A stretch of DNA of 64,000 bases from Paludibacter jiangxiensis. Its GTDB lineage: Bacteria; Bacteroidota; Bacteroidia; Bacteroidales; Paludibacteraceae. The stretch spans positions 1-64,000 of the forward strand of contig NZ_BDCR01000003.1 in NCBI RefSeq assembly GCF_001618385.1, written 5' to 3'. The notes beneath the pieces are model-generated. The model was not told the origin of the DNA. It was given only the letters and a program-made list of their open reading frames with translations, and made no database searches. Positions 1 through 8,943 of the stretch are shown in pieces. How positions within the stretch are numbered: position 1 is the stretch's first letter; each line of letters begins with the position of its first letter. Both the position numbers and the translations under genes were made by a program.

Positions 1-716
1 TACAGCCTTCCAGGTACGTGTTAAAGTATAGCTATCGGGGCAGGTGCCATCGGCTCTGGTTTGGCCTTCGTAGGTAATGGTCACGTTAGCATCACAGTTG
101 TCGGTAGCCGTCACCTCTGTTCCGATAACAGCCACGGCTGGCACAGCGTCACATTCTACGGTGACATCAGCCGGGAAATTGACAAATGCCGGAGCTTTGG
201 TATCCCGAACGGTTATTACCTGTGCTTTGGTAGCCTCGTTATTACAGTTGTCTACAGCCTTCCAGGTACGGGTTAAAGTGTAGCTATCAGGGCAGGTGCC
301 GTCGGTTCTGGTTTGGCCTTCGTAGGTAATGGTCACGTTGGCATCGCAGTTGTCGGTAGCCGTCACCTCTGTTCCGATAGTAGCCACTGCAGGTACAGCG
401 TCACATTCTACGGTTACATCAGCCGGGAAGTTGACAAATGTCGGAGCTTTGGTATCCTGAACGGTGATTACCTGTGCTTTGGTAGTCTCGTTGCTACAGT
501 TGTCTACAGCCTTCCAGGTACGGGTTAAAGTGTAGCTGTCAGGGCAGGATCCATTGGATCTTGTTTGGCCTTCATAGGTAATGGTCACGTTGGCATCGCA
601 GTTGTCGGTAGCCGTCACCTCTGTTCCGATAGTAGGTACTGCAGGTACAGCGTCACATTCTACGGTTACATCAGCCGGGAATTTGACAAATGCAGGAGCT
701 TTGGTATCTATAATTG
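1..716 (-). repeat. 252-bp tandem repeat, about 2.9 copies visible
   Basis: The same phrase (tacagccttc) recurs at 1, 253 and 505, exactly 252 bp (84 codons) apart, with near-identical intervening sequence. The array lies inside the adhesin gene, encodes HYR modules and continues left of the window. Confidence 0.95.
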
Positions 717-2889
717 TGATTTTCTGAGTAAATACAGCACTGGTATTCAGGCAGGCATCTTTTGCAACCCATGTATTGGTATATGATCCGGTAGCTCCAC
801 AACTTCCGGGAACAAATGTTCCGGATGTCTTTGTATAGGTCACGCTTCCGCAGTTATCTGTTGCGGTGGGAGCTAATGCCTGTGCATTTGATAACGCTGT
901 AGCATCGCTACATTCAACTGTACGATCAAGAGATCCGGCAGTTGTTGTCCATGTAGGTGCAGTGTTATCTGTTATTGTAATAACCTGAGTAAATACAGCG
1001 CTGGTATTCAGGCAGGCATCTTTTGCAACCCATGTGTTGGTATATGTTCCGGTAGCTCCACAAGTTCCGGAAACAAATGTTCCGGATGTTTTTGTGTAGG
1101 TCACGCTTCCGCAGTTATCTGTTGCCTCAGGGGCTAAGGCCTGAGCATCCGATAAAGCTGTTGCTTCACTGCATTCAACCGAACGGTCGAGTGATCCCGC
1201 CGTTGTAGTCCATGTAGGTGCAGTGTTATCTGTTATTGTAATAACCTGAGTAAATACAGCGCTGGTATTCAGGCAGGCATCTTTTGCAACCCATGTATTT
1301 GTGTATGTCCCGGTAGCTCCACAAGTTCCGGAAACAAATGTTCCGGATGTTTTTGTGTAAGTAACACTGGAACAATTGTCTGTAGCAACAGGGGCTAAAG
1401 CCTGAGCAGCGGTCAAACCGTCTGCATCGTTGCATTCAACGGTTCTGTTAAGAGATCCTGCTGTTGTTGTCCAAACAGGGATTATATTGTCAAGTATTGT
1501 AATTGTTTGAACCTGATCAGCAGCTGCGTTATTATTGTTGTCTACTAAGTGCCATGTGCGGGTAATGATTTTACTGCCGGTACATGTGCCGTTATTAATC
1601 ACATCACTATAAGTGGCATTCAATCCTGTAGAACAATTGTCCGATTCATTCGTAACATCACCGGTAACGGATGGGGACGCGTTATATGCGCAATTTGCAT
1701 CTGTATAAATAGTAATGTCTGCCGGACGGGTAAAAGTGGGAGCTTGAGTATCAGCTGTGTTTAATACATTAACTGATTGTGATGCTGGCGTGCATCCTTT
1801 TTGAGTGTCACGCACCTGAAGATTGTATGTTTGTGCGTGTAAGTTTGGAATCGTCATTGTTACTTGCCATGATGTGGTAGTTGTTCCTGCTTGTGGAGTT
1901 GTAGTCACAACATTGCCACCAGATATCGGATACCAGGTGGTGCCATCCAAACTATATTCTAAATGGTTTTCTGAAGTGTTTGCCGAACTGGCTGTAAATG
2001 TGATGCTGCCATTATTTCCGTTACATGTTGTGGGTGTTGTGGATACATTATTAATAGATGTTTTGTTGACCACAACATTAAAGGTGCATTGTTGACTTGA
2101 AACAATAACCCCGCTTGAATTTTTATATGTAGCGGTGTAGGTTACCGGCGTTGACCCAACGGGATAAAAACCAGGGGCACTTGTGCTTGTTACAGAAAAA
2201 TTAACATCTCCGGAACATCCTGATCCATATAACACTGCGTTAATTTGCAATAATGTTACTAAATTTTTATTACTAACATTATTCACATTGCTAAATTCAA
2301 ACAGAAAATTGTAAACTCCATTTTGCCAGCCAACGGTTGACGGGTTTGCTGTAAATAGATAATCCTTTAAGGTCCCCGCGGTTTGTGTGCCATCCACGTT
2401 AAAAGAAGCTACAGGACTAGGTGATTTTACTCCGGCGGAATTTACAAGGTATACATTGCAGCTAAATAAATCTCCGTTATCTCGGAAGATCGTAATATCG
2501 CAGTTCGTCGGGCCTGTAATGTAAAATGCAGGAGATGTGAAAGAGGGAGCGGTTTGTCCGGAAGATTGGAATAATCTTAATTCTCCACCTCCTGTACCAA
2601 CACGCTGCACGCCAGTGTAATCCCAACATTGTGTGCCTGACAAGCTTTCGTTTAGATCAAAGCTCATGACAAAAGAATAATTGGAGTAGCAACTAACAGC
2701 AAATGAAGGAGGCGTAAAATTAACCATTGCTCCCAATACCGAATTTTGGTAGGTGTCTGCACATGTTGTCAAATAAGTAGGTGGGCAGCCGGTTACGCTA
2801 ACTGTGCAATCTTGCGCATTTGCTTTCTGGGTAAATCCCAAAGCAACAATCGTGATAATTGAAAGGAAAAGGGAAGTAAAGGTTTTCAT
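1..2889 (-). CDS. HYR-repeat secreted adhesin (5' part only)
   Basis: An uninterrupted minus-strand frame starts at 2889 and leaves the window at base 1, giving 963 codons without a stop. It begins MKTFTSLFLSIITIVALGF and continues to a NAQ cleavage site, a clear Sec signal peptide. After about 550 residues of Cys-containing N-terminal sequence come beta-rich modules repeating the TDNC, TVEC and GTC(P/G) signatures of HYR domains. Two repeat classes are present: three 87-residue modules (codons over 731-1513) and 84-residue modules (codons over 1-716) that continue past the edge. Such proteins in Bacteroidota are usually exported by the type IX system and act in surface adhesion or gliding (SprB-like). 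That role is inferred, because the C-terminal sorting domain lies outside the window. Confidence in the family is high. Confidence 0.9.
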   Translation of the reverse strand, partial: MKTFTSLFLSIITIVALGFTQKANAQDCTVSVTGCPPTYLTTCADTYQNSVLGAMVNFTPPSFAVSCYSNYSFVMSFDLNESLSGTQCWDYTGVQRVGTGGGELRLFQSSGQTAPSFTSPAFYITGPTNCDITIFRDNGDLFSCNVYLVNSAGVKSPSPVASFNVDGTQTAGTLKDYLFTANPSTVGWQNGVYNFLFEFSNVNNVSNKNLVTLLQINAVLYGSGCSGDVNFSVTSTSAPGFYPVGSTPVTYTATYKNSSGVIVSSQQCTFNVVVNKTSINNVSTTPTTCNGNNGSITFTASSANTSENHLEYSLDGTTWYPISGGNVVTTTPQAGTTTTSWQVTMTIPNLHAQTYNLQVRDTQKGCTPASQSVNVLNTADTQAPTFTRPADITIYTDANCAYNASPSVTGDVTNESDNCSTGLNATYSDVINNGTCTGSKIITRTWHLVDNNNNAAADQVQTITILDNIIPVWTTTAGSLNRTVECNDADGLTAAQALAPVATDNCSSVTYTKTSGTFVSGTCGATGTYTNTWVAKDACLNTSAVFTQVITITDNTAPTWTTTAGSLDRSVECSEATALSDAQALAPEATDNCGSVTYTKTSGTFVSGTCGATGTYTNTWVAKDACLNTSAVFTQVITITDNTAPTWTTTAGSLDRTVECSDATALSNAQALAPTATDNCGSVTYTKTSGTFVPGSCGATGSYTNTWVAKDACLNTSAVFTQKITIIDTKAPAFVKFPADVTVECDAVPAVPTIGTEVTATDNCDANVTITYEGQTRSNGSCPDSYTLTRTWKAVDNCSNETTKAQVITVQDTKAPTFVNFPADVTVECDAVPAVATIGTEVTATDNCDANVTITYEGQTRTDGTCPDSYTLTRTWKAVDNCNNEATKAQVITVRDTKAPAFVNFPADVTVECDAVPAVAVIGTEVTATDNCDANVTITYEGQTRADGTCPDSYTLTRTWKAV
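731..1513 (-). repeat. 261-bp tandem repeat, three copies
   Basis: The phrase aatacagc recurs at 731, 992 and 1253, a 261-bp (87-codon) period. The units encode a second HYR module type containing ATDNC and a KDACLNTS segment. The third copy is the most diverged towards its high-coordinate end. Confidence 0.92.
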
Positions 2890-3121
2890 AAACTCTTTAG
2901 ATTAGATTATTGAAAACAAAAGGCAATTCTAAATATTCAGGAGACACCTACTTGAGATTGATGCTCTGCTCTGATTCTCTGAATTTCCTCTGCTGCTGGT
3001 TTCTAATCGTGAAGAATTTACTTCTATACCTTAAATGTCGTTGAGCAGGAAATTTGGTTGTTTTTCAATCGCAAGTAGAAATATACCATTTTGTAAAAAG
3101 ACGCTAATAAATCAACTACGA

Positions 3122-3129
3122 CAAAGATA
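3122..3129 (-). promoter_or_regulatory. -7 element (TATCTTTG) for adhesin gene
   Basis: On the minus strand this reads TATCTTTG, an exact match to the Bacteroidota -7 consensus TAxxTTTG. It lies about 230 nt upstream of the adhesin start, which would give a long leader. No convincing -33 TTG was found at the right spacing. Confidence 0.45.
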
Positions 3130-3812
3130 TATGTTGACAAAATGGATAAAAATGGTAGAATGACATAAATCATAGTAAGTGAAAAATGCAGATCTCGTTT
3201 GGAAAATCATGCATAAAAAAGGATTTTTTTAAAAATGTATTTTTTACCAACATGCGTTATAACACTGAAATACAACCTGATATAGTGAGCAAAAAAGAAT
3301 GTAATATAAAAAAATGAGCAATTTCGCGATCAGGTTGGAGGGCTTAGGTTAATTACCGGTTGTTTCTATTCACATATATGTCTCATAATCTGTTATTTAT
3401 TATTTTTTATTCGGCTATTCTTGGTAATATAAAGAGCTGAGACAATGCCATTCTTGTGTTAACTAACAATATATTTTTATTAAACACGCAAATACATATT
3501 AGTGATATATATAATTTACACTTCCTATGGTTACTGTCATTACGGACAACTATATGCAATAATGATTTATTTCATTTATTCTGTAATGAAAAATTGCCGC
3601 AAATACATATTCAAAACTTAATTAGCGTAAGAAAAGAATGACATATTGGCTTATTCAAATATGTATATTTACACAAGCTATAAGTAAAAATACTTACTTA
3701 TGAATAAGTAAATAGTTGTAATATTTATCCTAAAATCACATTCTTGCCATCATAATCTTATATAATTACAAATAAAAAAATAACAATTACTCATTACACA
3801 TATACCTGATAA

Positions 3813-3912
3813 ACTGGATAATACACAGTTATCCATATCAAAACAAAAAAGCTGGTTGGTTCTTCAGATCTTTAGGAACAATAGATACTTCTCTGACCAA
3901 AAATTATCAACA
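3813..3912. other. cluster of DnaA-box-like 9-mers
   Basis: TTATCCATA (3829-3837) faces an inverted TTATCCAGT (3813-3821, minus strand), so the pair forms TGGATAA...TTATCCA. A third site, TTATCAACA, lies at 3904-3912. Against the consensus TTATCCACA these carry 1, 2 and 1 mismatches. In AT-rich DNA this could be chance. Confidence 0.3.
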
Positions 3913-3960
3913 GATTTACTACAACAAAAGCATTAAGAGTTGTAAGTAAATATTAAATAA

Positions 3961-4206
3961 AATTCATCCATCCAGTGGCATAAAAATTGACCACAAAACA
4001 GGCTCTTTTGAACAGATTCGATAGCATTTAATATCAAAAACAAAATTCATAAAAGGAAATTGGACCTGGTCATATATTGTAAGATTACTTTATAAAGGAT
4101 TGGATCAAAAAAAAATAGCAAATCAGCTAACAATTTGTCCCCGCTCGGGAGATATGCATAAAGCAAATATTATGTCGAAGCTGGAATTTAAATTATCTTG
4201 CAAGTG
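3961..4206 (+). pseudogene. Decayed LuxR-type regulator, HTH remnant
   Basis: The frame ending in TGA at 4204-4206 reads LYKGLDQKKIANQLTICPRS, then GDMHKANIMSKLEFK. This closely follows the LuxR/GerE helix-turn-helix pattern (G-L-x-x-K-x-I-A-x-x-L ... PRTVxxHKxNIxxKL). Upstream in the same frame are IHPSSGIKIDHKTGSFEQIR and then an in-frame TAG (near 4023), and there is no plausible start codon or N-terminal sensor domain. It is therefore read as the 3' end of a degraded regulator gene. The 5' boundary is approximate. The expected T in PRTV is replaced by S-G, another sign of decay. Confidence 0.55.
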
Positions 4207-4280
4207 ATTAATTATCTAATTATTAAGACGAGTGCGCTGGAATGAGTTTGCATTCTTCACATCCACAAAAAACGCAAAAC

Positions 4281-4313
4281 AAAAAACCGCTGTAAACATA
4301 TTGTTTACAGCGG
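4281..4313 (-). terminator. Intrinsic terminator of dnaK
   Basis: A perfect 12-bp stem, CCGCTGTAAACA (4287-4298) with TGTTTACAGCGG (4302-4313), has a 3-nt loop. In the minus direction it is followed by TTTTTTGTTTTG. It lies 36 bp past the dnaK stop. Confidence 0.9.
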
Positions 4314-4348
4314 CTTAATAATATATAGTTATTGATGCTTATGGCATC

Positions 4349-6268
4349 TTACTTCACTTCTTCGTAATCAACATCGGTTACGTTGTCTTTTCCGTCATTG
4401 GAAGAAGCGCCTTCGTTTGGTTGTTGATACTGTTGTTGCTGTGCTCCCTGAGCGCCTTGTGCACCGGCCTGAGCATTATACATCTCCTGGCTTGCTGCAT
4501 GGAATACGCTTTCCAGTTCTTTGGTTGCTGTATCAATAGCTGCCAGATCCTGAGCTTTATGAGCTTCTTTCAGCTTAGCAAGTGCTGCTTCGATCGGAGC
4601 TTTTTTGTCAGCCGGCAGTTTATCGCCAAACTCGGATAATTGTTTTTCTGTCTGGAAAATCAATGAGTCTGCATGATTCAGTTTCTCGATGCGTTGCTTT
4701 TCTTTAGCATCTGCTTCTGCGTTTGCAGCAGCTTCGTCTTTCATACGTTTGATTTCAGCATCGGTCAATCCGCTTGATGCTTCGATACGGATGCTCTGTT
4801 CCTTGCCTGTTGCTTTATCTTTTGCTGAAACCTTCAAAATACCATTTGCATCGATATCGAATGAAACTTCAATCTGAGGAACACCACGCGGAGCTGAAGG
4901 AATACCATCGAGGTGGAATACACCGATCTGCTTGTTATCGCGTGCCATCGGACGTTCGCCCTGCAACACATTGATCTGTACCGAAGGTTGGTTATCAGCA
5001 GCCGTACTGAACACTTCCGACTTTTTGGTTGGAATGGTAGTGTTTGCTTCGATCAGTTTTGTCATTACGCCTCCGTAGGTTTCAATACCGAGTGAAAGCG
5101 GAGTTACGTCGAGCAAAAGAACGTCTTTTACATCACCTGTCAACACAGCACCCTGAATTGCAGCACCAACAGCTACCACTTCGTCAGGATTTACACCTTT
5201 GGAAGGAGACTTACCGAAGAATTTTTCCACGATTGTCTGGATAGCCGGGATACGGGTAGAACCACCGACAAGGATTACTTCGTCAATATCCGAAGCGCTC
5301 AAACCGGCATCAGAGAGTGCCTTACGGCAGGGCTCAACAGTTGCCTGAATCAGGTTATCAGCCAATTGTTCGAATTTAGCACGGGTCAGCGTTTTCACCA
5401 GGTGTTTTGGAATACCGTTAACCGGCATGATGTACGGCAGGTTGATTTCGGTTGAAGTTGAGCTTGACAATTCGATTTTTGCTTTTTCAGCAGCCTCTTT
5501 CAAACGTTGCAAAGCCATCGGATCCTGACGAAGGTCGATGCCCTCTTCGGTGATGAATTCCTGAGCCAGCCAGTCGATAATCACGTGGTCGAAGTCGTCA
5601 CCACCCAGGTGAGTATCACCATTGGTTGATTTTACTTCAAATACGCCGTCACCCAATTCAAGGATAGAAATATCGAAAGTACCGCCACCAAGGTCGAATA
5701 CTGCAATCTTCATGTCTTTGTGAGTCTTATCCAGACCGTAAGCCAAAGAAGCTGCAGTAGGTTCGTTCACGATACGACGGACATTCAAACCTGCAATTTC
5801 GCCTGCTTCTTTTGTTGCCTGACGTTGTGATTCGCTAAAATAAGCGGGAACGGTAATAACCGCATCGGTTACTTCCTGTCCGAGGTAATCTTCTGCAGTT
5901 TTCTTCATTTTCTGAAGAATCATTGCCGAAATTTCCTGCGGGGTATAAAGACGACCATCGATATCAACACGTGGTGTATTATTGTCTCCTTTAGCCACTT
6001 CATATGGCACGCGGCCAATCTCTTTTTGAACCTGATCGTATGTTTCTCCCATGAAACGTTTGATGGAGAAGATCGTTTTTTTAGGATTTGTGATTGCCTG
6101 ACGTTTTGCAGGATCTCCTACTTTACGTTCTCCACCTTCAATAAATGCAACAATAGAAGGGGTAGTACGCTTTCCTTCGCTGTTTGCAATTACGACAGGT
6201 TCGTTACCTTCCATAACGGCCACACATGAGTTTGTGGTACCTAAGTCAATTCCAATAATTTTTCCCAT
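4349..6268 (-). CDS. dnaK: Chaperone protein DnaK (Hsp70)
   Basis: ATP-dependent Hsp70 chaperone that binds unfolded cytoplasmic proteins with DnaJ and GrpE. The 639-residue length is typical. Visible motifs are the N-terminal phosphate loop [16 protein letters not shown], the second phosphate motif [15 protein letters not shown] and the adenosine motif [13 protein letters not shown]. The linker [16 protein letters not shown] leads into the substrate-binding domain (about residues 390-500). A lid follows, with a Gln/Gly-rich tail ending TDVDYEEVK, close to the canonical DnaK end. It appears monocistronic: a strong terminator follows, and a separate terminator ends the next gene upstream. No grpE or dnaJ is nearby. 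Confidence 0.99.
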   Translation of the reverse strand: MGKIIGIDLGTTNSCVAVMEGNEPVVIANSEGKRTTPSIVAFIEGGERKVGDPAKRQAITNPKKTIFSIKRFMGETYDQVQKEIGRVPYEVAKGDNNTPRVDIDGRLYTPQEISAMILQKMKKTAEDYLGQEVTDAVITVPAYFSESQRQATKEAGEIAGLNVRRIVNEPTAASLAYGLDKTHKDMKIAVFDLGGGTFDISILELGDGVFEVKSTNGDTHLGGDDFDHVIIDWLAQEFITEEGIDLRQDPMALQRLKEAAEKAKIELSSSTSTEINLPYIMPVNGIPKHLVKTLTRAKFEQLADNLIQATVEPCRKALSDAGLSASDIDEVILVGGSTRIPAIQTIVEKFFGKSPSKGVNPDEVVAVGAAIQGAVLTGDVKDVLLLDVTPLSLGIETYGGVMTKLIEANTTIPTKKSEVFSTAADNQPSVQINVLQGERPMARDNKQIGVFHLDGIPSAPRGVPQIEVSFDIDANGILKVSAKDKATGKEQSIRIEASSGLTDAEIKRMKDEAAANAEADAKEKQRIEKLNHADSLIFQTEKQLSEFGDKLPADKKAPIEAALAKLKEAHKAQDLAAIDTATKELESVFHAASQEMYNAQAGAQGAQGAQQQQYQQPNEGASSNDGKDNVTDVDYEEVK

Positions 6269-6616
6269 AGTTGTCTGTAAAATATATGTTTTGTATTAAT
6301 TTTTTTCGTATCTGTTATGCCCTGAACGACGTTTACCTAAAAGCAAACCTTATGCCAACAAGCCAATCTCCGCATCAGAAAGTCCCTACCCAAACACCTT
6401 AAACATTGATTACATGTCATTTACACACCAATCGCACAAAATCACGCTTTCTACAGCCTGGCAATATAAATTTGTCTTAGCGGGTTATTTTGACAGCAAA
6501 CAGAAAGTTCCATTCGCTTTTTTGACAAAAGATATGACAAAACGACAGATATAAGCACAAAAAAAGACCGTCCGCATGGACAGTCTTTTCAATGTTTTGA
6601 GCAGTATATTAAATTT
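6269..6616. other. Intergenic region upstream of dnaK
   Basis: This 348-bp stretch contains the dnaK leader/promoter region and the terminator of the preceding minus-strand operon (6562-6589). I see no exact TAxxTTTG match oriented towards dnaK and no CIRCE-type heat-shock inverted repeat, so its control element is unresolved. Confidence 0.6.
6555..6589 (-). terminator. Terminator of the sigma-factor operon
   Basis: AAAAGACCGTCC (6562-6573) pairs with GGACAGTCTTTT (6578-6589), with one mismatch and a GCAT loop. In the minus direction a T-run follows (TTTTTTTGTG). It lies just past the stop of the gene ending at 6617. Confidence 0.85.
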
Positions 6617-7054
6617 CTACTTACGTCTGGCTTCGTTGGCTTTTCGTTTTATTTCTTCCAACACCTTTTCTTTGAAATCGCGTTCTGCAATATAATATCT
6701 GAACAATTTTTCCGGTGGAAGAATTTTCTTAAATTGCTCATGATAGGTTCTTGCCAGTTTAGCTCGTGTGACTTCGGAGTAGATATACAAATCGTTTAAT
6801 TTGGCAAAATCCGTATTCCCATCTTTTTTGGTCAATCTCCACTGATCGCGCTGTTTGCTGATCTCCCATCTTTTTTGTTCCAGCTCGTTATAAAGCGGCC
6901 AAAATGCTTTCTCTTCATCGTCAGTCATATTGACCCGCTGTTTGATAAAAGCAATTTTTTTGGCTCTTAGTTCTTCTAATTGGGGATTACGTTGCTGTCC
7001 AAACAATAAAGTGGATGCAAAGACAACTATAAAACATAAAATTAATCTTCTCAT
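6617..7054 (-). CDS. Spy/CpxP-like periplasmic protein
   Basis: A 145-residue protein with a cleavable signal peptide (MRRLILCFIVVFASTLLFG) and then an almost entirely helical, charged body. The segment KIAFIKQRVNMTDDEEKAFWPLYNELEQKR and the later ILPPEKLFRYYIAERDFKEKVLEEI resemble the paired helical (LTxxQ-like) segments of Spy/CpxP-type envelope-stress chaperones found beside ECF sigma genes in Bacteroidota. It is the last gene of the PAP2/sigma/anti-sigma-like operon, 5 nt after the previous gene, and is followed by a terminator. The chaperone function is inferred from family resemblance and context only. Confidence 0.65.
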   Translation of the reverse strand: MRRLILCFIVVFASTLLFGQQRNPQLEELRAKKIAFIKQRVNMTDDEEKAFWPLYNELEQKRWEISKQRDQWRLTKKDGNTDFAKLNDLYIYSEVTRAKLARTYHEQFKKILPPEKLFRYYIAERDFKEKVLEEIKRKANEARRK

Positions 7055-7059
7055 AACTC

Positions 7060-7392
7060 TTACTTGTTAGAAGTTTGCTCTTCAGCATCATTACTGCATA
7101 AATAATTAGCCAAACTGGCCTCATCCATCTGATTTAAAATGAATGATTCTTCAACAGTATGTTGCTGAGCAACAGTTTTGGTCGCCATCTCTACCGGGAT
7201 CAGCAATTTAGCGCCAATTAATACCCCTGACAATGTCGCAGCAATAGCGATCCAGGATTTTGTCTTTTTATACCAAGGCAAACTTGGCATGGATGTTTGG
7301 GTCATCGAAGCCATCTTTGCAGAAAAATCCTCAAAATATCCATCAGGCACCGTGAATGGATTTCTTTTGTCAAAGTTGGAATTCATATTCAT
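7060..7392 (-). CDS. Probable anti-sigma-like membrane protein
   Basis: A 110-residue protein with one membrane segment (KSWIAIAATLSGVLIGAKLLI, about residues 45-65). The N-terminal cytoplasmic part contains RNPFTVPDGYFEDFSAKM, a motif common in small proteins encoded directly after ECF sigma genes in Bacteroidota. The C-terminal part is short and acidic. Position (44 nt after the sigma gene) and topology suggest that it restrains the sigma factor at the membrane. It lacks an obvious zinc-binding ZAS motif, so the anti-sigma role is inferred. Confidence 0.6.
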   Translation of the reverse strand: MNMNSNFDKRNPFTVPDGYFEDFSAKMASMTQTSMPSLPWYKKTKSWIAIAATLSGVLIGAKLLIPVEMATKTVAQQHTVEESFILNQMDEASLANYLCSNDAEEQTSNK

Positions 7393-7436
7393 CTTCTTTA
7401 GTTTTTTGTATTTAGACTGATCGTCTTCGTAATAGT

Positions 7437-7988
7437 TTAAATTTCGCTCAACAAATATGCCTCTATTTTCTTAACGGCATGATGATAAGATGCTTTTAAT
7501 GCTCCTACCGATGTACCTAAGATCTCCTCCATTTCTTCGTATTTGAGATCATCAAAATATTTCATATTGAATACCAAACGCTGTTTATCGGGCAATTTCA
7601 TTATAGCTTTCTGAAATTTCAACTGCGCCTCATCGCCTGAAAAATAAGGATCCGCTTCCAGGTTTTGCGCCATCGAACTTTCAATATCGTCCGTAGAATA
7701 GCTGTTCTTATTTCTTTGACTATTTAAAAACGTAATGGTTTCATTTACAGCAATACGAAATAACCAGGTCGAAATTTTGGACTCCCCCCTGAAACTATCA
7801 AGAGCACTCCATGCCTTCATAAAAGTAGTCTGCATCACATCATTGGCATCGTCATGGTTCAACACCATTTTACGGATATGCCAATAAATAGGCTGCTGAT
7901 ACTCCTGCACAATTCGTCCAAAAGCAGCACTCCGATGCTTTGGGCTATTGAGCTTGGCTAACCATTCGGCTTCGTTAAATCCATTCAT
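7437..7988 (-). CDS. ECF-type RNA polymerase sigma-70 factor
   Basis: A 183-residue ECF sigma factor. Region 2 runs from FGRIVQEYQQPIYWHIRKMV through DANDVMQTTFMKAWSALDSF and STWLFRIAVNETITF. Region 4 is the helix-turn-helix segment LPDKQRLVFNMKYFDDLKYEE followed by MEEILGTSVGALKASYHHAVKKI. There is no N-terminal region 1. The start overlaps the stop of the upstream PAP2 gene by 4 nt (7985-7988), so the two are translationally coupled. It probably directs an envelope-related regulon that includes this operon. The target promoters cannot be read from the sequence. Confidence 0.95.
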   Translation of the reverse strand: MNGFNEAEWLAKLNSPKHRSAAFGRIVQEYQQPIYWHIRKMVLNHDDANDVMQTTFMKAWSALDSFRGESKISTWLFRIAVNETITFLNSQRNKNSYSTDDIESSMAQNLEADPYFSGDEAQLKFQKAIMKLPDKQRLVFNMKYFDDLKYEEMEEILGTSVGALKASYHHAVKKIEAYLLSEI

Positions 7989-8881
7989 ACACTTCGAGTC
8001 GAGGGTTGGAAACGACGATTAAGTCTGTGCCACAGCCAAACGCTATAGAAATAAAACGGAAATGCAAGTGCAGCTCCTGTTATCACATCAATAACGTAAT
8101 GTGCTTTTATATATACAGTTGAAAGAGCCAATAATACTGAAAACGGTAATATCCAGTAAAACAATTTACGGGCATGATACCAAAATAAAATCATATATGT
8201 CACCATCAGTCCTATATGCGAACTGGGAATTGCCCCTGTAGGACGTTCTCCTTCAGACTGAAGCCACATCAGCAAACCTCGCATTGGTCCGTAGTTCGGA
8301 ATGGCAGCCGATGGATGAGAGCAAATGTAGAACTGGGGTCCTTCCGCAGGGAAAAATATATAAAACATATAGAACAACAGAAATGAACTCAGTAAAACAA
8401 AGGAGGCAAAGAAAGCCTTTTCTGTTTTAACCTTGAGAAAATAGAGATGAACAAAAGCAAGTGCCAGATAAAAAGACATGTATGCAAAATTCATCAATTC
8501 GTTAAACCATGCTGCCGGAGCCCACAATTCAGAAAAAAGAGTACTGGGCTGACATCCGCATACCCATTGATCGGCAGCTATCAAAAACTTATCTATGTCT
8601 TTAAAAAACAGCTGATTATAATAATATGTTTCCGGATACCAATAAGTAATGAGCAAGATAGGAGCCAACTGCCTGAAATAGGTAAGAAACTGCCATCCGC
8701 TCACCCTGTGAAGCAACATTACGGCTACAAATCCAGCCATAATGGTTCCTCTCATCATCAACAAATGTACCCAGGTTGTTTCTCGCACCGATGAAGGAAA
8801 AAACAAAATGAAGAGACCGGTAAAAATGATCCAGATAAATGTAATTATTTCAATAGGGTATATCGGTAAATAGCGTTTCAT
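7985..8881 (-). CDS. PAP2-superfamily membrane phosphatase/transferase
   Basis: A 298-residue polytopic membrane protein with about six hydrophobic segments. The PAP2 signature is present as GERPTGAIPSSHIGLM followed by STVYIKAHYVIDVITGAALAF, which supplies the catalytic His residues and an Asp. The arrangement resembles the inositol-phosphorylceramide-synthase-like (PAP2_3) branch rather than short soluble PAP2 enzymes. It probably acts on a lipid phosphate or phosphosphingolipid head group in the membrane. The substrate is unknown. It heads the operon with the ECF sigma factor, with a 4-nt overlap, an uncommon pairing that suggests envelope-stress control of lipid remodelling (inference). 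Confidence 0.8.
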   Translation of the reverse strand: MKRYLPIYPIEIITFIWIIFTGLFILFFPSSVRETTWVHLLMMRGTIMAGFVAVMLLHRVSGWQFLTYFRQLAPILLITYWYPETYYYNQLFFKDIDKFLIAADQWVCGCQPSTLFSELWAPAAWFNELMNFAYMSFYLALAFVHLYFLKVKTEKAFFASFVLLSSFLLFYMFYIFFPAEGPQFYICSHPSAAIPNYGPMRGLLMWLQSEGERPTGAIPSSHIGLMVTYMILFWYHARKLFYWILPFSVLLALSTVYIKAHYVIDVITGAALAFPFYFYSVWLWHRLNRRFQPSTRSV

Positions 8882-8943
8882 TGACAGTCAGACAAAATTA
8901 AATTCAGTTTGGCTTTAGGTTATTTATTACAAATCGTTATCGG

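Larger units (their letters stand above)
2890..4348. other. 1.46-kb AT-rich intergenic region
   Basis: No intact gene is supported here. The region holds a promoter-like box for the adhesin (3122-3129), a group of DnaA-box-like sites (3813-3912), a decayed LuxR-type HTH fragment (about 3961-4206) and the dnaK terminator (4281-4313). A 61-codon open frame at 3456-3641 has no recognisable protein character. The rest is very A+T rich with no feature I can name. Confidence 0.7.

Noticed and set aside
61-786. Plus-strand open frames in the repeat region (three near-identical proteins of about 70 residues)
   Set aside because: They are antisense shadows of the adhesin's HYR repeats and recur with the same 252-bp period.
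1-1500. CRISPR-like regular spacing
   Set aside because: The 252/261-bp units are in one continuous reading frame with HYR motifs and are far longer than CRISPR repeats.
3456-3641. 61-codon open frame in the AT-rich desert
   Set aside because: Low-complexity composition, no ribosome-site or promoter match and no protein-like pattern.
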